A stretch of 64,000 bases of DNA, taken from positions 1-64,000 of the forward strand of contig JAGUYK010000040.1 in the NCBI GenBank assembly GCA_020061355.1, written 5' to 3'. Both the position numbers and the translations under genes were made by a program. Within the stretch, counting starts at the first letter, position 1. The number at the start of each line of letters is the position of its first letter. The DNA comes from Ignavibacteriales bacterium. GTDB taxonomy: Bacteria > Bacteroidota > Ignavibacteria > Ignavibacteriales > Melioribacteraceae. The notes beneath the pieces are model-generated. The model made no database searches. It saw nothing but the letters and a program-made list of their open reading frames with translations, and had not been told where the DNA came from. Shown here piece by piece: positions 22,673-32,644 of this stretch.

Positions 22673-23218
22673 TTGTACGTTCCAACAAAAATATTTTTTA
22701 CTAAAGGTGTGGGAAGACACAAGGATTATTTAAGCTCATTTGAAGCTGCTTTGAGAAACGCCGGAATTGAAAAGTGCAATCTTGTTACAGTTAGTAGTAT
22801 TTATCCCCCGGGATGTAAACGGATAGTGAAACAAGATGGATTAAGAGAAATCAGTGCCGGTCAAATTACATTTGCAGTAATGGCCCGTAATGCCACCAAT
22901 GAACCTAACCGCTTAATAGCATCATCAATTGGTGTTGCAATTCCTGCCGATGGTCACCAATACGGATACCTTTCGGAATATCATCCGTTTGGTGTAAAAG
23001 AGAAAATAGCCGGCGATTACGCGGAAGATTTAGCCGCTCAAATGTTAGCTACTACACTGGGTGTTGAATTCGATACCGAGGCTGACTGGAATGAACGCGA
23101 GCAAGTATTTAAAATGTCGGGTAAAATTGTTAAAACATTTAACGTTACCCAAACTGCCGAAGGAGATAAGAAAGGGTTATGGACAACGGTATTAACGGCA
23201 GCGATTCTTTTACCATAG
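22673..23218 (+). CDS. Pyruvoyl-dependent arginine decarboxylase
   Basis: This 181-residue proenzyme of the PvlArgDC family decarboxylates arginine to agmatine. The self-cleavage site is visible as [11 protein letters not shown], with cleavage expected between Ser41 and Ser42 to form the pyruvoyl group. Other family blocks are [20 protein letters not shown] and [10 protein letters not shown]. It starts with TTG behind a good AAGGAG site, 14 bp after the third NifX-like gene. It is probably read from the same transcript, although polyamine synthesis has no obvious link to metal cofactors. The assignment is secure. Confidence 0.92.
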   Translation: MYVPTKIFFTKGVGRHKDYLSSFEAALRNAGIEKCNLVTVSSIYPPGCKRIVKQDGLREISAGQITFAVMARNATNEPNRLIASSIGVAIPADGHQYGYLSEYHPFGVKEKIAGDYAEDLAAQMLATTLGVEFDTEADWNEREQVFKMSGKIVKTFNVTQTAEGDKKGLWTTVLTAAILLP

Positions 23219-23272
23219 TAAATTGAAAGAAAGAATAGTTGTAAAAAAGTACTAAAACAAGAAAAAGTAGAA

Positions 23273-23995
23273 ATGAATCCAAATGTTCGATTGACCGTTC
23301 TGTTCGATAATAATCCTATGCTGGAAGAATTACAAACAGGATGGGGATTTGCCTGTTTGATTGAGACAGGAAGAAACAAAATTCTATTTGATACCGGTGA
23401 TAACGGAAAGATTCTTTTAGATAATATGAAAAAACTTAATATTGATCCGGGTAGTATTGACACTCTCTTTTTATCCCACTTCCATCATGATCATACCGGT
23501 GGACTTAAAGATTTTCTCCGGATGAATTCGAAAGTGAAAATTTATTTCCCGCAATCATTTCCGGCCGAAATAATTGACTCAATAGAAAATTCCGGGGCAC
23601 TACCATTTCCTATTACAGATTTTTCTGAAATTTTACCGGATATATTCACTACGGGTGAATTAAAATGTGAAATACCTGAACAATCGCTTATTATTCGTAC
23701 GCGTGAAGGAATTATTATCATTTCAGGTTGTGCACACCCGGGGATCGTGAATATCTTGGAAAAAGTGAAAAGTCATTTTCAAGGTGATACAATTTATCTT
23801 GCGATTGGAGGATCTCATTTACACCGGTTAAACGATGACCAAATAAACGACGTCATTCAAAGAATATATGATATGGATCTATTGAATATTGCACCGACAC
23901 ATTGCACTGGTACCTTAGCCCGTAAAATGTTTAAAGAAGTTTTTGATATAAATTATATTGAGGTTGGGGTCGGTAAAGAAATAAAAATTAAATAA
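23273..23995 (+). CDS. Metallo-beta-lactamase-fold hydrolase
   Basis: This 240-residue MBL-fold protein has the metal motif SHFHHDH (His69, His71, Asp73, His74), ILFDTGDNG upstream and SGCAHPGIVNI and PTHCTGT downstream. The pattern is that of the subgroup annotated as 7,8-dihydropterin-6-methyl-4-(beta-D-ribofuranosyl)-aminobenzene-5'-phosphate synthase, although that activity is established only in methanogens. The natural substrate here is unknown. It follows the arginine decarboxylase by 54 bp and is probably in the same transcription unit. Confidence 0.85.
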   Translation: MNPNVRLTVLFDNNPMLEELQTGWGFACLIETGRNKILFDTGDNGKILLDNMKKLNIDPGSIDTLFLSHFHHDHTGGLKDFLRMNSKVKIYFPQSFPAEIIDSIENSGALPFPITDFSEILPDIFTTGELKCEIPEQSLIIRTREGIIIISGCAHPGIVNILEKVKSHFQGDTIYLAIGGSHLHRLNDDQINDVIQRIYDMDLLNIAPTHCTGTLARKMFKEVFDINYIEVGVGKEIKIK

Positions 23996-24063
23996 TTTAG
24001 ATTCCTTTTCCAGCCGGAGGCATCAAATAAGGCAATTATTGGAAATTACCTGAACGGAATAAT

Positions 24064-24903
24064 ATGGAAATTTTCTTAAATGTATTAAAAGAATCAATAA
24101 AGGTAACTCTATTTGTTTTAGCGATGATGGTTGCTGTTGACTTTATTAATGTCAAAACAAAAGGCAGGTTGGAATCGATATTACAAACCGGTAATAGGTG
24201 GAAACAGTATATTGTCGCTTCCTTACTTGGTGCGGCACCCGGGTGTCTCGGGTCTTTTGCCGGAGTTTCTTTATATATGCACGGTATGATAAGTTTCGGT
24301 GCGCTTACCGGTCTGATGCTCGCAACTGCCGGCGACGAGCAGTTTATAATGCTTGCAATGTTTCCTAATACTGCGTTGTTAATGTTTGGTATACTTTTTT
24401 TACTTGGAATTGTAACCGGATTTTTAACCGATTTCATTGTAAAGAAATTCAATATAAAAACATGTACTGATTGTGAATTCAAACAATATCACCCGGGGCA
24501 GGAGGGATACCGACACTATCTAAGAGATCACATCTGGAAACACATTGTCAAAGGGCATTTGATTAGAATATTTGCCTGGACTTTTGGTGCATTAGTTTTC
24601 GTTGAATATACAATGAACTATATAGATTTTGAAAGTGTTACATCGGAATACACATTATTATTATTAGTTACCGGTGCGCTAATAGGTATTATACCGGAAT
24701 CCGGTCCGCACTTGATCTTCGTAATGTTGTTTGCAAAAGGATTGATTCCCTTTTCGGTTTTGTTTACAAGTTCGGTTGTTCAAGACGGGCACGGAATGCT
24801 GCCCATGCTTTCTTATTCGGTAAAAGATTCAATACGTATAAAAATGTTTAATCTAGGCTTTGGGCTGACGATAGGTTTAATTATTTATCTCATAGGTTAT
24901 TGA
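24064..24903 (+). CDS. Putative 10-TM heavy-metal exporter (ArsP_2 family)
   Basis: This 279-residue polytopic membrane protein matches the family annotated as putative arsenic or manganese exporter (ArsP_2). Markers are ASLLGAAPGCLGSFAGVSLY and GLMLATAGDEQFIMLAMFP in the first half. A cytoplasmic loop holds the metal-binding elements CTDCEFKQYHPGQE and H-rich LRDHIWKHIVKGH. The mirrored GALIGIIPESGPHLIFVMLF and SSVVQDGHGMLPML are in the second half. The inverted repeat of two halves is typical of this fold. Its stop overlaps the start of the next gene (TGATG). Substrate is unknown; context allows arsenic, molybdenum, tungsten or another metal. Confidence 0.8.
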   Translation: MEIFLNVLKESIKVTLFVLAMMVAVDFINVKTKGRLESILQTGNRWKQYIVASLLGAAPGCLGSFAGVSLYMHGMISFGALTGLMLATAGDEQFIMLAMFPNTALLMFGILFLLGIVTGFLTDFIVKKFNIKTCTDCEFKQYHPGQEGYRHYLRDHIWKHIVKGHLIRIFAWTFGALVFVEYTMNYIDFESVTSEYTLLLLVTGALIGIIPESGPHLIFVMLFAKGLIPFSVLFTSSVVQDGHGMLPMLSYSVKDSIRIKMFNLGFGLTIGLIIYLIGY

Positions 24904-25499
24904 TGATTGATTTGAACTCCATTCCTAAATCAGAAAATGATCAGCTTCTTAATAAATGGGGCTATGATATGCTGGAAGAGTATTCTCGATTTATTTCATC
25001 AGCAGATTTCAGTCCTGATAATTTGATACTTGATATTGCTACAGGAACCGGAAGAGCTGTATCGATATTATCCCGAATGGGGTATAATGTTATTACCGGA
25101 GATTCCAGTTTTGAAATTAAGCACGAAAGTGAAAAAAGAATAACTGAAGAACATATCAGTAAGGTAAGGTTTATTAAATTGAACCTGGAAAAAATCCCTT
25201 TTTCCGATAAGTCAATTGGAAATATAGTTTGCTTAAATACAATTCACGAACTTGAAAATCCAATTACATGTTTAAATGAAATTGTTAGAGTTTATTCGGG
25301 GAAAGGAAAATTTGTAATTGCAGATTTTAATGACAAGGGTTATGATGTTATGGATAAGCTTCATACTAAACGGTATGGTAAACTTCACAGACGTGGTAAC
25401 ATCTCACAAAAACAGTTGCGGAATTTCATACATGAATATTATTGTCACATTACAGAAATTAATACAAAGTTAAATACCGGATATATTATAACGGACTAA
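24903..25499 (+). CDS. Class I SAM-dependent methyltransferase
   Basis: This protein of about 198 residues has a Rossmann-type SAM-binding motif LILDIATGTGRAVSIL near residue 42, followed by the acidic motif and VCLNTIHELENP (motif IV position). The ATG at 24903 overlaps the upstream stop as TGATG; a TTG three bases earlier is open too but less likely. Substrate is unknown. Translational coupling to the putative metal exporter suggests a metalloid or small-molecule substrate, but nothing in the sequence shows this. Confidence 0.8.
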   Translation: MIDLNSIPKSENDQLLNKWGYDMLEEYSRFISSADFSPDNLILDIATGTGRAVSILSRMGYNVITGDSSFEIKHESEKRITEEHISKVRFIKLNLEKIPFSDKSIGNIVCLNTIHELENPITCLNEIVRVYSGKGKFVIADFNDKGYDVMDKLHTKRYGKLHRRGNISQKQLRNFIHEYYCHITEINTKLNTGYIITD

Positions 25500-25509
25500 G
25501 AATAGTAAA

Positions 25510-27882
25510 ATGAATAAAAGAATATTTCTAATTCTCTTACTTTTAACAACTAATTCCCTGATCGCTCAGAATCCGACTTTAAAAGGTAGAATAATTGACG
25601 CGAAATTTGATTCGGCCGTACAGGGAGCAACAATTTTTATCTCCTACCGTTTTATGACCTATGCAAACCTTGATGGCTATTATTCTATTAAAAATCTCCC
25701 GGAAGGTAAATATCAGATAAAAATATCGCGACTTGGTTACAAACCGATTTCCGATTCAATTATAATTAACTCTCAAGTGATAACAAAAGATTTTATTTTA
25801 GATCCTTCGCCCATTGAACTTGATGAAGTAATTGTAAGTACGGATAGAACAGATAAGTTCTTACGTAATTCACAATACTCCGAACTGCTGCTCGGTAAAG
25901 AGGCAATTCAAAATAAACCCTTTCAATCATTATCGGATATTTTAAAGGATGAGCCCGGAGTATCACTTTTACGCGATGGAATATGGGGGACCGAAGTGAG
26001 CATACGCGGTTTGAACCGTGAAAATATTGTTACTCTTATTGATGGGAATAGAATAGCGACTTCCACAGATATTGCAGCGAGGTTGTCTTTATTTAACTTG
26101 AATGACATTGAACGTATTGAAGTAATTAAAGGCGCGTCATCTTCCGTTTATGGATCAGGAGCTACCGGAGGGATAGTAAATATTATAACCAAATCCCCTT
26201 TGTTGTACGATAAATTTACCATAGGCGGAAATATTTCAGCTGGCTTTGGCTCTGTTAATAATTTATCCGCATTCTCGGCATCACTTTTTAGCGGAAGTAC
26301 TTTCTGGTCGTCTAAATTTTCCGGTTCTTATAGGAAAGCTAAAAATATTCAAACTCCTGCCGGTGAATTGAAAAACAGTCAGTTTGAAGATTATAGTTTT
26401 TCAGGAGCATTGAACTTATATCCATTTGATAATCAAACACTTAAATTAGACTACCAGTTATTCAAAGCGAATGATGTTGGAATTCCCGGCGCCTCAATTT
26501 TCCCGAACAATGCCGATGTACGTTATCCCGACGAGAAAAGAGAACTCTTCTCTACCGGATACGAAATACAAAATATTTCGAAAATTTTTTATAAACTTTC
26601 CGTAAAATATTCATATCAATTAATTGGGCGTAACGTTGAGAATATTCCGCATACAGTTCAGAATATTCCGGCAACCGGAATCACTCCGGCAAGACGCGTG
26701 AGCGTGCTAAAAATTACACCTGGAGCCAGTCATAAAAACAATAATTTACAACTTCATGGTAATTTTCTATTAGCTGATAATAATAACCTTATCCTGGGTA
26801 TCGATTACTGGGATCGAAGTTACACCGGCAGTCGCGAAAAATATCAACTGATTGAAGTGTTAAATACAGAAGGAACTGTTATAAATAGAACAAATAAGAT
26901 AATAGGGGAAAAACCATTGCCCGATTCCAAGTATAAAAGCTTTGGAATCTTTGCGCAGAATGATGCAGAATTACTTAAAGATAAATTATTGCTATCGGTG
27001 GGGTTGCGCTTTGATGGAATTAGTATTTCAGGCGAAACAACTTTTAATCCGATTTATGAGATTGTAAATGGGGTTACGAATTATTCACCACCCGGACAAA
27101 CAGTGATATGGAAGGAAATAGATGAAAATGAAAATTCGTATAGCGGGAACATCGGGTTTAAGTATTCGGTGAACTCGAATCTGGATTTTACTTTAGGTGC
27201 CGGGTTATCATTCCGTTCACCTTCGCTCGAAGAAAGATTCCAATATATTGATCAGGGAAGTTTCGTTCGTATTGGTGATCCCGACTTAAAGCCCGAAAGT
27301 GGAAAATCCATTGATCTTGGTATTCGATATTATTCGTCTCATTTAAAAATAATCTCAAGTGTTTTTTTCAATTACTTTAATGATCTCGTTTCGGAAATAC
27401 CGGGAATATTCGAAGAAAGAAATGCTTATGTTAAAACAAATATAGGTGAAGCCCGTTTATATGGATTTGATTTCCGTGCTGATTATAATTTTTATGATGA
27501 TTATATTTTTTATGTAACAGGTTCATACGTTAAGGGAGATGATTTAATGATGGGGGGGCACCTACCAGAGATTCCCCCATTGAATGGAAATATCGGGATA
27601 AGATTCGGATTATTTGAAAAATTAAATGCCGTTATCTCCTCAACAATTTTTACCGCACAGAAAAATATTTCCATGGGGGAATTAAATACTCCGGGTTACA
27701 TGCTTTTCAATTTTTCCATAAGCACCGATGTTATTAAACTCTCAAGTTTTAGGTTACGGTTTTATACCGGAATAGAAAATCTCTTTAATAAAGAATACAG
27801 GAATCATTTATCAACGACGAGAGGAAATATTACCACTGAACCGGGCAGGAATTTCTTTCTTAAATTAATTTCAGATTTTTAA
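25510..27882 (+). CDS. TonB-dependent outer-membrane receptor
   Basis: This 790-residue outer-membrane receptor has a signal peptide (1-19, ending LIAQ) and a carboxypeptidase-regulatory-like beta-sandwich (about 22-100, LKGRIIDAKFDSAVQGATI). The plug domain follows (about 118-230, marked by IEVIKGASSSVYGSGATGGIVNII) and then a beta-barrel ending in aromatic KLISDF. It is a FecA/CirA-like receptor without a SusD partner, so a siderophore, metal complex or cofactor is more likely than a polysaccharide. It follows the methyltransferase by 10 bp. This ties it to the putative metal exporter and possibly to the whole sigma-54 operon. Confidence 0.92.
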   Translation: MNKRIFLILLLLTTNSLIAQNPTLKGRIIDAKFDSAVQGATIFISYRFMTYANLDGYYSIKNLPEGKYQIKISRLGYKPISDSIIINSQVITKDFILDPSPIELDEVIVSTDRTDKFLRNSQYSELLLGKEAIQNKPFQSLSDILKDEPGVSLLRDGIWGTEVSIRGLNRENIVTLIDGNRIATSTDIAARLSLFNLNDIERIEVIKGASSSVYGSGATGGIVNIITKSPLLYDKFTIGGNISAGFGSVNNLSAFSASLFSGSTFWSSKFSGSYRKAKNIQTPAGELKNSQFEDYSFSGALNLYPFDNQTLKLDYQLFKANDVGIPGASIFPNNADVRYPDEKRELFSTGYEIQNISKIFYKLSVKYSYQLIGRNVENIPHTVQNIPATGITPARRVSVLKITPGASHKNNNLQLHGNFLLADNNNLILGIDYWDRSYTGSREKYQLIEVLNTEGTVINRTNKIIGEKPLPDSKYKSFGIFAQNDAELLKDKLLLSVGLRFDGISISGETTFNPIYEIVNGVTNYSPPGQTVIWKEIDENENSYSGNIGFKYSVNSNLDFTLGAGLSFRSPSLEERFQYIDQGSFVRIGDPDLKPESGKSIDLGIRYYSSHLKIISSVFFNYFNDLVSEIPGIFEERNAYVKTNIGEARLYGFDFRADYNFYDDYIFYVTGSYVKGDDLMMGGHLPEIPPLNGNIGIRFGLFEKLNAVISSTIFTAQKNISMGELNTPGYMLFNFSISTDVIKLSSFRLRFYTGIENLFNKEYRNHLSTTRGNITTEPGRNFFLKLISDF

Positions 27883-27919
27883 GTAATTTTGATCTTAATT
27901 ATTCACGACTCCGGTTAAC

Positions 27920-28798
27920 ATGACCTGGTTCCTGATTGCGTTACTATCATCTTTTCTTTCGGCATTTGCTGCAATTACGCAGAAGAAAGTTTTATTTAAC
28001 CGGAGTCCGCTCGAATTTTCTTATCTTCTTTCAATTGTAAATCTTCTCTTTTCAATTCCTTTTTTTCTTTTCATTGATTATGGGACAATCAATTCTTTTA
28101 ACCTGACAATCCTTTTTATAAAATCTTTAATTGGTGTCGGTGCATTTTTATGTGTTATGACAGCTTTAAAAAATTTACAAATCAGTAATGCGCTCCCTTT
28201 GCTTGCTCTGACCCCGGGATTTGTAGCAGTGTTTGCATTTATTTTCCTCGGAGAGGCGTTGAAACTGGAAGAGGTAATCGGACTAATATCATTAATAGCC
28301 GGCACCTATATACTCGAGAGCAAAAATCTAAAAGAAATACTTTTCCCTTTAAATGTCTTTTTCAAATCTAAGTATCATCAGTACATTCTAATGGCGTTAT
28401 TGTTATTTACCGCATCTTCTGTAATGGACAAAATATTACTCATAAAATTAAACCTCACTCCGGTTTCATTGACTGCATTTCAGCATTTGTTCTTTGCTTT
28501 CTTTTTTGCAATTATCTTTTTTGGGGTAAGGGGGACAAAAGAAAAAGGGTTGTCAATCATTAATAAAAAAGATTTGGGCTGGATCGCTTTGATTTCGGTG
28601 CTGACAATCGGTTACCGGTTTACTCAGGTTATAGCTATTAGTCTTGCCTCGGTAGCTTTAACACTTGCAGTAAAGCGAACTTCTGTATTATGGGCAACAA
28701 TCATTGGCGGAAAGATATTTAAAGATTCGAACATGCTGAAAAAAATAATAGCTGTTTTATTCATTCTCCTTGGTGCCATTCTGATTCTAAGAGATTAA
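27920..28798 (+). CDS. EamA/DMT-family permease
   Basis: This 292-residue inner-membrane transporter of the drug/metabolite superfamily has about ten transmembrane helices in two EamA repeats. The first ends with the hallmark FIFLGEALKLEEVIGLISLIAGTYIL; the second ends with VLFILLGAILILRD. It is 37 bp downstream of the TonB receptor and the last gene of the plus-strand run. Its stop overlaps that of the convergent methyltransferase gene by 3-4 bp. Substrate unknown. Confidence 0.85.
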   Translation: MTWFLIALLSSFLSAFAAITQKKVLFNRSPLEFSYLLSIVNLLFSIPFFLFIDYGTINSFNLTILFIKSLIGVGAFLCVMTALKNLQISNALPLLALTPGFVAVFAFIFLGEALKLEEVIGLISLIAGTYILESKNLKEILFPLNVFFKSKYHQYILMALLLFTASSVMDKILLIKLNLTPVSLTAFQHLFFAFFFAIIFFGVRGTKEKGLSIINKKDLGWIALISVLTIGYRFTQVIAISLASVALTLAVKRTSVLWATIIGGKIFKDSNMLKKIIAVLFILLGAILILRD

Positions 28799-29424
28799 AA
28801 GGTTTGTTTGGATAATATAACGATATGACTTGTCGACGGTATATTTTTAATTTCGCTTATAATTTTCAAACCGCTTTGTTGAGCAAGTCTATAAATCCCA
28901 CCGTTTGAAATATATGTCTTAAAATTTCTGTAATGATCTTTGCCCGCAATAAATTCTACAATTTCGTTCAGCCCGCTCCAGAATCCTTTAGGGCGGGGAG
29001 CTAAATAATCTATGATGATAATTTTATCTGCGGCCTTGGAGAGGAGTTTTAGGATTTCAACACGCAAACTAATATCAACTTCATGGATTACATACGATAA
29101 AACAGCGTAATCATATTTCCTATTCTTTCCGGATAAGAACTTAGTAACATCAGCATGATGAAATGTTATATTAGGAAAAGCATCAGCCGACAATTTCTTA
29201 TTAGCCAGATTCACATTTTTTATTGATAGATCAATCCCGTCAACTTTGCTGCACTTATCTGCAATTTGGAAAGCAAGCCGTCCCGTTCCGCAACCCGCAT
29301 CAAGCAGAGTTGAATTTGGTTCGATAAGACTTTTCAACTGTGCAAAAGATTTATCCTGATTAGGCGCTATCAGCTTATCATAGAATAAGCCGTCGTACCA
29401 GTGATTCTTGTTTTCTTTTTTCAT
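28795..29424 (-). CDS. Class I SAM-dependent methyltransferase
   Basis: This 209-residue methyltransferase has motif I LLDAGCGTGRLAFQIA near residues 40-55, DGIDLS (motif II) and YAVLSYVIHEVD (motif IV). It is a single gene, convergent with the EamA permease and divergent from release factor 3. No substrate can be inferred from context. The start ATG begins MKKENKNHWYDGLFYDKLI, typical for this group of small-molecule or quinone-type methyltransferases. Confidence 0.82.
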   Translation of the reverse strand: MKKENKNHWYDGLFYDKLIAPNQDKSFAQLKSLIEPNSTLLDAGCGTGRLAFQIADKCSKVDGIDLSIKNVNLANKKLSADAFPNITFHHADVTKFLSGKNRKYDYAVLSYVIHEVDISLRVEILKLLSKAADKIIIIDYLAPRPKGFWSGLNEIVEFIAGKDHYRNFKTYISNGGIYRLAQQSGLKIISEIKNIPSTSHIVILSKQTF

Positions 29425-29728
29425 AGTGTGTTTTATTTCGCATTGACAATAAGATGAATAAATCCTCAGTTGGATTCCTGGCTTATTCGATTAATTTGAA
29501 TTTAGTAATTTATTATATACTAAATGTGCACAATTAAAATCAAAAAGCCGATCTGTTTCTTTTGAGGAGCATTATTTTCTTATATTTGCACATGCATTTT
29601 AGATCGAAATATAACTCCAGTCCAATTTAGAATAAAAAGGGTTCGCTGAAATCCTTTTTCTCTGTTTATTCCGATAGTTCTGCCGCCCAAATAGATTAAT
29701 CAATTTTAATGATAGGAAAAGTGAAAAA
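29425..29728. promoter_or_regulatory. Intergenic region with a possible promoter for release factor 3
   Basis: This 304-bp gap separates divergent genes. A Bacteroidota-like element is visible: TTG at 29562-29564 and TATATTTG at 29581-29588. The 16-bp spacing is shorter than the usual 19-21. A start near 29595 would give a leader of about 130 nt. No small gene or structured RNA was recognised. Confidence 0.35.
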
Positions 29729-31339
29729 ATGTCGCACATTTTAGAAATAGATAAACGCAAAACGTTTGCAATTATAAGTCACCCGGATGCCGGAAAAACG
29801 ACCTTAACGGAAAAGCTCCTCCTTTTCAGTGGTGCAATCCAGATTGCAGGTGCTGTAAAATCTAACAAGATTAAGAAAACTGCCGCTTCGGATTTTTTAG
29901 AAATCGAAAAGCAGCGGGGAATTTCGGTCGCAACATCTGTATTGTCATTTAATTATAAGGATTACAAAATCAATCTTCTGGATACACCCGGTCATAAGGA
30001 TTTTGCAGAGGATACATATAGAACTTTGACTGCCGTTGACAGTGTAATTTTAGTTGTTGATTGTGTTAAGGGAGTTGAAGAACAGACCGAAAAATTGATG
30101 CAGGTATGCCGGATGAGAAATACTCCGGTAATAATATTTATAAATAAAATGGACAGAGAAGGTAAAGATCCGGTGGAGTTATTGGATGAATTGGAGTCTA
30201 AACTATCAATTAGAGTAAGACCTTTAACTTATCCTCTTGGTATGGGCATGCAGTTTAGAGGTGTCTACAATATTTATAAAAATTCTTTTGCATTCTATAA
30301 ACCGAATAAGATCAGGGTAGAGGAAGATGTAACCATCTTTGAAAGTTTATCTGATCCCGGCTTAGATGAAGCATTCGGTTCGGATGCGAAGAAACTAAGG
30401 CACGATGTTGAATTGATCGATGGTATTTATGAAAGTTTTACATCAGATGAATATTTAAGCGGCAGACTTGCACCGGTATTTTTCGGTAGCGCAATAAATA
30501 ATTTTGGCATTAAAGAGTTGCTTGATACTTTTATTGACATTGCTCCTTCGCCGATGGAAAGGGAAGTAACAAACGGAATAGTTAAACCTGTTGATAAAAA
30601 TTTCAGCGGATTTGTTTTTAAGATTCATTCTAACCTCGATCCAAAGCACAGGGATCGGATTGCGTTTTTAAGGGTCTGTTCCGGCAAGTTTGAGAGAAAT
30701 AAATTTTATCATCATGTTAGGTTAAACAGGCAGCTTAAGTTTGCAAACCCAGCTTCTTTTATGGCACAAAGTAAATCTCTTCTCGAAGAAGCTTTCCCCG
30801 GCGATGTAATCGGCTTATATGATTCGGGTATATTTAATATTGGTGATACATTAACCGAGGGGGAATCATTTATGTTCAAGGGAATTCCACGCTTTTCCCC
30901 CGAAGTTTTCAGGATTGTGCGCAATACCGATCCGTTCAAATCAAAACAGATGGAAAAAGGGATTCAATATTTAACCGATGAAGGACTCGCACAATTATTC
31001 ACACAGAATATGGGTAACAAAAAAGTTGTAGGTGTTGTCGGTGAGCTTCAATTTGACGTATTAAAGTACAGGCTGCTGCATGAATACGGAGCAAGTGTAG
31101 AATTCACTTCGATGGCTTCTTACAAAGCTTTCTGGCTGAAATACAATGATAAGAACGACATTGATGAAATGCTGCGAATCCGTTCCAACTCACTTTATTA
31201 CGATAAGAATGATAATCTTGTTTTTATTGCTGAATCTGAATATTCATTAAGAATGGCAATTGAAAAGAATCCAAAGGTTAAATTTCTTTCAGCAATTGAG
31301 CACAACGATCAGACTCTTGAACTGGAAAATGTTGCATAA
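29729..31339 (+). CDS. prfC: Peptide chain release factor 3
   Basis: This 536-residue translational GTPase recycles RF1/RF2 from the ribosome after termination. The G1 motif SHPDAGKTT is at 17-25, switch I is [10 protein letters not shown]3 is DTPGHKDF and G4 is NKMDRE. The length matches RF3 (about 525-540), and the FEIDKQRGIS-type switch and C-terminal RF3 domain ([13 protein letters not shown]-like [19 protein letters not shown]) separate it from EF-G. It is preceded by AGGAAAAG and stands alone. The assignment is secure. Confidence 0.95.
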   Translation: MSHILEIDKRKTFAIISHPDAGKTTLTEKLLLFSGAIQIAGAVKSNKIKKTAASDFLEIEKQRGISVATSVLSFNYKDYKINLLDTPGHKDFAEDTYRTLTAVDSVILVVDCVKGVEEQTEKLMQVCRMRNTPVIIFINKMDREGKDPVELLDELESKLSIRVRPLTYPLGMGMQFRGVYNIYKNSFAFYKPNKIRVEEDVTIFESLSDPGLDEAFGSDAKKLRHDVELIDGIYESFTSDEYLSGRLAPVFFGSAINNFGIKELLDTFIDIAPSPMEREVTNGIVKPVDKNFSGFVFKIHSNLDPKHRDRIAFLRVCSGKFERNKFYHHVRLNRQLKFANPASFMAQSKSLLEEAFPGDVIGLYDSGIFNIGDTLTEGESFMFKGIPRFSPEVFRIVRNTDPFKSKQMEKGIQYLTDEGLAQLFTQNMGNKKVVGVVGELQFDVLKYRLLHEYGASVEFTSMASYKAFWLKYNDKNDIDEMLRIRSNSLYYDKNDNLVFIAESEYSLRMAIEKNPKVKFLSAIEHNDQTLELENVA

Positions 31340-31433
31340 ATTATCTTTGAATAGATTTATTGTATGCAATAAATAAATAGAAAAGTATTTATAAGACAGT
31401 AACTGAACGGATCATTTAAGCTTTGTAGGAAAT

Positions 31434-32513
31434 ATGAAACTACTCAAAACTATATTAAGTGGAATATTAGAAAAATTTTTGAGTTTAGAAGAGATTGACG
31501 ATTATGAAATCGGTAGACCGAAGAGTATACTTATTGTAAGACAGCATAACCAGATGGGTGATCTGTTAGCTTCCACACCAATATTAAGAGCCATCAAAGA
31601 AAAATTTCCGGATACTGATTTAACAGCTATCGTTAGTCCTCAAAACTATAAAGCTTACGAGAACAATCCGTATTTAGATAATCTTTTTATTTTTGATAAA
31701 CATCATTTATTTAAGAGAAAATATTTTTTAAGTCTTAGAAGGGTTTTGAAAAGGAAATATGATTTGGCAATTGTTCCCGTAGTTACTTCAATTTCGCTTA
31801 CTAGTAATTTATTGGCTCGTCTATCCAATTCCAGAATACGAATCGGAGTAAAATCATTAAACGGAAAATCAAACCCAAACTCTTACTTTTTTGACAGACT
31901 TGTTGAACTCGACTGGAGAGAAAAAGAAAACACACACATATCATTGCGAAATCTGGCAATTTTAGAACCATTCGGAATTACAGCCCAAAATTTTCAAACC
32001 ATAATTTTTTCTAACGATACTGATGCAAGAATAGCTAAGGAGTTTCTTGATTCTATTCCCGGAAATAGTGGAAGTCCGGTAATCGGTTTACACGTAGGTG
32101 CCGGGAAAATTCAAAACAGGTGGGGCGAATATAAATTTGCAGAATTGATAGAACGGTTGATGAAGATTCATCATGCTAAAATATATTTATCACGCGGCAG
32201 CCGGGATGATGATAGTATTATAGAAACTATTATCAGCAAGACAAATGCCGATCTAAAAGTTTTTACAAAGCCGGGCATGGCTCTATTAAAAGAAGTTATA
32301 AGTCAGTCAAATTTATTTATTACCAATGATACGGGTCCAATGCATGCCGCTGCTGCAACCGATACTGCAACAATTTCACTTTTTGGACCGACGAATCCTT
32401 ACGTCTGGGCCCCACTGGGTCATAAAAAAGTTTTTATTTCGAAAGGTGAAAATATCCAGAATATTTCAGTTGATGATGTTTATTATTCTGCAGAACAACT
32501 TTTGCAGAAATAG
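31434..32513 (+). CDS. Glycosyltransferase family 9 (heptosyltransferase-like)
   Basis: This 359-residue cytoplasmic glycosyltransferase is of the ADP-heptose:LPS type. The N-terminal ILIVRQHNQMGDLLASTPIL (about 32-51), the central VIGLHVGAGKIQNRWGEYKF and the nucleotide-binding TNDTGPMHAAAATDTATISLFG (start TNDTGPMHAAAA) are the family's conserved blocks. It probably adds a sugar to lipopolysaccharide core or another surface glycan. It lies alone between release factor 3 and the SulP transporter, with no sugar-synthesis genes nearby. Confidence 0.9.
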   Translation: MKLLKTILSGILEKFLSLEEIDDYEIGRPKSILIVRQHNQMGDLLASTPILRAIKEKFPDTDLTAIVSPQNYKAYENNPYLDNLFIFDKHHLFKRKYFLSLRRVLKRKYDLAIVPVVTSISLTSNLLARLSNSRIRIGVKSLNGKSNPNSYFFDRLVELDWREKENTHISLRNLAILEPFGITAQNFQTIIFSNDTDARIAKEFLDSIPGNSGSPVIGLHVGAGKIQNRWGEYKFAELIERLMKIHHAKIYLSRGSRDDDSIIETIISKTNADLKVFTKPGMALLKEVISQSNLFITNDTGPMHAAAATDTATISLFGPTNPYVWAPLGHKKVFISKGENIQNISVDDVYYSAEQLLQK

Positions 32514-32570
32514 ATTTATTTAATACTAAATTCCTTTTTAGCAATAATCCTTAAATGACCCCGACTTAAT

Positions 32571-32601
32571 TTGAATTAATTAATTTCAGTCAGTGCATTT
32601 G
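32571..32601 (+). promoter_or_regulatory. Possible Bacteroidota-type promoter before the SulP gene
   Basis: TTG at 32571-32573, a 20-bp spacer and TGCATTTG at 32594-32601 match the -33/-7 pattern with one mismatch (TG for TA). A start near 32608 would leave a short leader before the ATG at 32645. Confidence 0.4.
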
Positions 32602-32644
32602 TATATGAATGCTATTAATTTTATTCCGACAAATAAAATAAACT

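Noticed and set aside
24900-24902. TTG start for the methyltransferase at 24903
   Set aside because: The ATG at 24903 overlaps the upstream stop as TGATG, a common coupled start; TTG adds only one residue.
31434-32513. Part of a capsule or LPS biosynthesis cluster
   Set aside because: The glycosyltransferase stands alone, with no sugar-nucleotide or export genes nearby.
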